From: Geosporobacter sp040797825
GTDB lineage: Bacteria > Bacillota > Clostridia > Peptostreptococcales > Thermotaleaceae
Direction of reading: 5' to 3'
Assembly: GCA_040797825.1 (NCBI GenBank)
Contig: JBFNEZ010000081.1
Location: 1-15,338 of the forward strand
Length of the DNA stretch: 15,338 nucleotides
The translations under genes and the position numbers were made by a program. The notes below the pieces were generated by a model, which saw only the letters and a program-made list of their open reading frames with translations, did no database searches and was not told where the DNA came from. How positions within the stretch are numbered: the first letter of the stretch is position 1; the number at the start of each line of letters is the position of its first letter. Of the stretch, positions 14,506 to 15,338 are shown one piece after another.

Positions 14506-15126
14506 ATGGATAAGATTACAGAACTCATTGAAATCGGTATAGGCTCCTTGATCCCCATCTATGATGGAGATATGGGAAATGCAACAAAAATAGTGACAGC
14601 CGATGGACAGATTTATATTGAAGACAAAGTGCTCAAGACCGTTCTGAGGATTCTGTGCAAGTATTATACGGTTCATATAGAGTCCTGCAGAGAGAAGTAT
14701 GGAAGGATGCTCCATAGAAGATTGGGCGTACCGCTGCCCATCCATAGCCGCCTTTTGCTGGTTCCCTTTAAAATGAGAAAACCCATGTTTAACAAAGATG
14801 GCGCCTATGGCTATGTGAATCTATACGATATTGACAGAATAGAGGAAAAGAGAGGCCAAGGGGTGATTTCCCTGCAATCAGGGGTAGATATACCCTGTCT
14901 CCATAAAGTCCATACCATGCAACAGCATATCAATCAGGCAAGGCTGGTAGCAGGGAACATTCCCCTTTATCAGAGAGTAGAAGCAGTAAAGGAAGATGGA
15001 GAGGATTTTTATGAAGTCTCCCAACGGCCCGCCACCAAAGCCGATATTGCCATTCTAAAAAATGAGATTGTGGAGCTAAGAAGGGTTTTGAAGCGGGGAA
15101 CCATGACCATGAAAAAGGAGACTTAA
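14506..15126 (+). CDS. ComK-like competence transcription factor family protein
   Basis: A 206-residue protein from ATG 14506, with GAGGTG just upstream; an earlier in-frame ATG at 14422 lies before the promoter and is rejected. By eye it follows the ComK pattern: NATKIVTADGQIYIE (25-39), ILCKYYTVHIESCREKYGRM (49-68), LPIHSRLLLVPFKMRKP (77-93), a YGYVNLYDI strand (101-109), GQGVISLQSGVDIPCLHKV (117-135) and QHINQARLV (140-148). ComK binds AT-rich promoter boxes and switches on DNA-uptake genes in Bacillus. The tail (about 166-198, ATKADIAILKNEIVELRRVL) looks like a short coiled coil and has no FMLYP motif, the part that Bacillus ComK uses for MecA control. It has its own promoter and a putative LexA box. 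The similarity was judged without an alignment tool. Confidence 0.62.
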   Translation: MDKITELIEIGIGSLIPIYDGDMGNATKIVTADGQIYIEDKVLKTVLRILCKYYTVHIESCREKYGRMLHRRLGVPLPIHSRLLLVPFKMRKPMFNKDGAYGYVNLYDIDRIEEKRGQGVISLQSGVDIPCLHKVHTMQQHINQARLVAGNIPLYQRVEAVKEDGEDFYEVSQRPATKADIAILKNEIVELRRVLKRGTMTMKKET

Positions 15127-15203
15127 CCCTTTCCCTATAGAAAAAAATAGACTATAATCAAAGAAGAACACTGAAGTTTTTTAAAACAAAAAAAATTAAA
15201 CCC

Positions 15204-15338
15204 GTAGGGAATGCATCCCATGCATCCCGAATCCAAATAAAGAAATAAACGTAGGGAACGCATCTTATGCGTTCCGAATTCCAATAAAGGAACAAACCAA
15301 GGAATGCATCCCATGCATCCCGAATCTAAATAAAGAAA
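15204..15338 (+). repeat. Tandem array of REP-like hairpins, running out of the window
   Basis: Three units are seen. Unit 1: GTAG head (15204), arms GGAATGCAT and ATGCATCCC (one mismatch), loop CCC. Unit 2: GTAG head (15251), arms GGAACGCAT and ATGCGTTCC, loop CTT. Unit 3 (15301) repeats the unit 1 hairpin but its head is changed to CAAG/CCAA. Arm starts are 47 and 46 bases apart. The linkers are also alike (GAATCCAAATAAAG type). The array follows the ComK-like gene by about 80 bases; no clear terminator is seen between them. Confidence 0.8.

Noticed and set aside
15204..15338. CRISPR array
   Set aside because: The units have regular spacing, but the linkers between hairpins are similar to each other, unlike spacers, and the hairpin itself varies; no cas gene is near.

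Overview
The window looks like a chromosomal piece of a low-GC, Gram-positive, anaerobic-type Firmicute, most likely a clostridium (Alkaliphilus/Natronincola-like). This is an inference. It rests on AT-rich spacers, strong GGAGG-type ribosome binding sites, sigma-A-like promoters, an S-box (SAM-I) riboswitch ahead of metK, a proline tRNA with encoded CCA, and a sigma factor/DUF1659/DUF2922/YvrJ cassette known from Bacillota. No prophage, insertion sequence, transposase gene or CRISPR array is visible.

Left part (1-4000): a secreted phosphodiester-glycosidase (NAGPA-type) protein with Ig-like repeats reads leftward out of the window. It is preceded by a hairpin repeat. tRNA-Pro(UGG) follows on the plus strand with its own promoter and terminator. 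Next come a small multidrug-export-family membrane protein, a lipoprotein metallo-beta-lactamase hydrolase of the ComEC C-terminal type, and an overlapping DUF3006 gene.

Middle (4000-7500): metK lies behind a SAM-I riboswitch whose terminator and antiterminator can both be read directly. After three hairpins, two of them REP-like repeats, comes a small operon for a sigma-70-family factor, DUF1659, DUF2922 and YvrJ. It ends in a 16-bp-stem terminator. The sigma gene's ribosome binding site can pair with a palindrome just upstream. About 400 bases of AT-rich regulatory DNA follow.

Right part (7498-14434): a tight operon encodes an M19 dipeptidase, a peptide-type binding lipoprotein, two permeases, two ATPases and an XRE-cupin regulator. 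Together they form a peptide import and cleavage system with its probable regulator, closed by a bidirectional terminator.

End (14436-15338): a ComK-like protein gene has a promoter followed at once by a perfect 14-bp palindrome containing GAACATATGTTC, which matches a Gram-positive LexA (SOS) box. The window ends in a tandem array of hairpin repeats. They belong to the same family as the copies at 1752 and 5515-5636: a GTAG head, two 9-base arms and a 3-base loop, with arm sequences that change together between copies.
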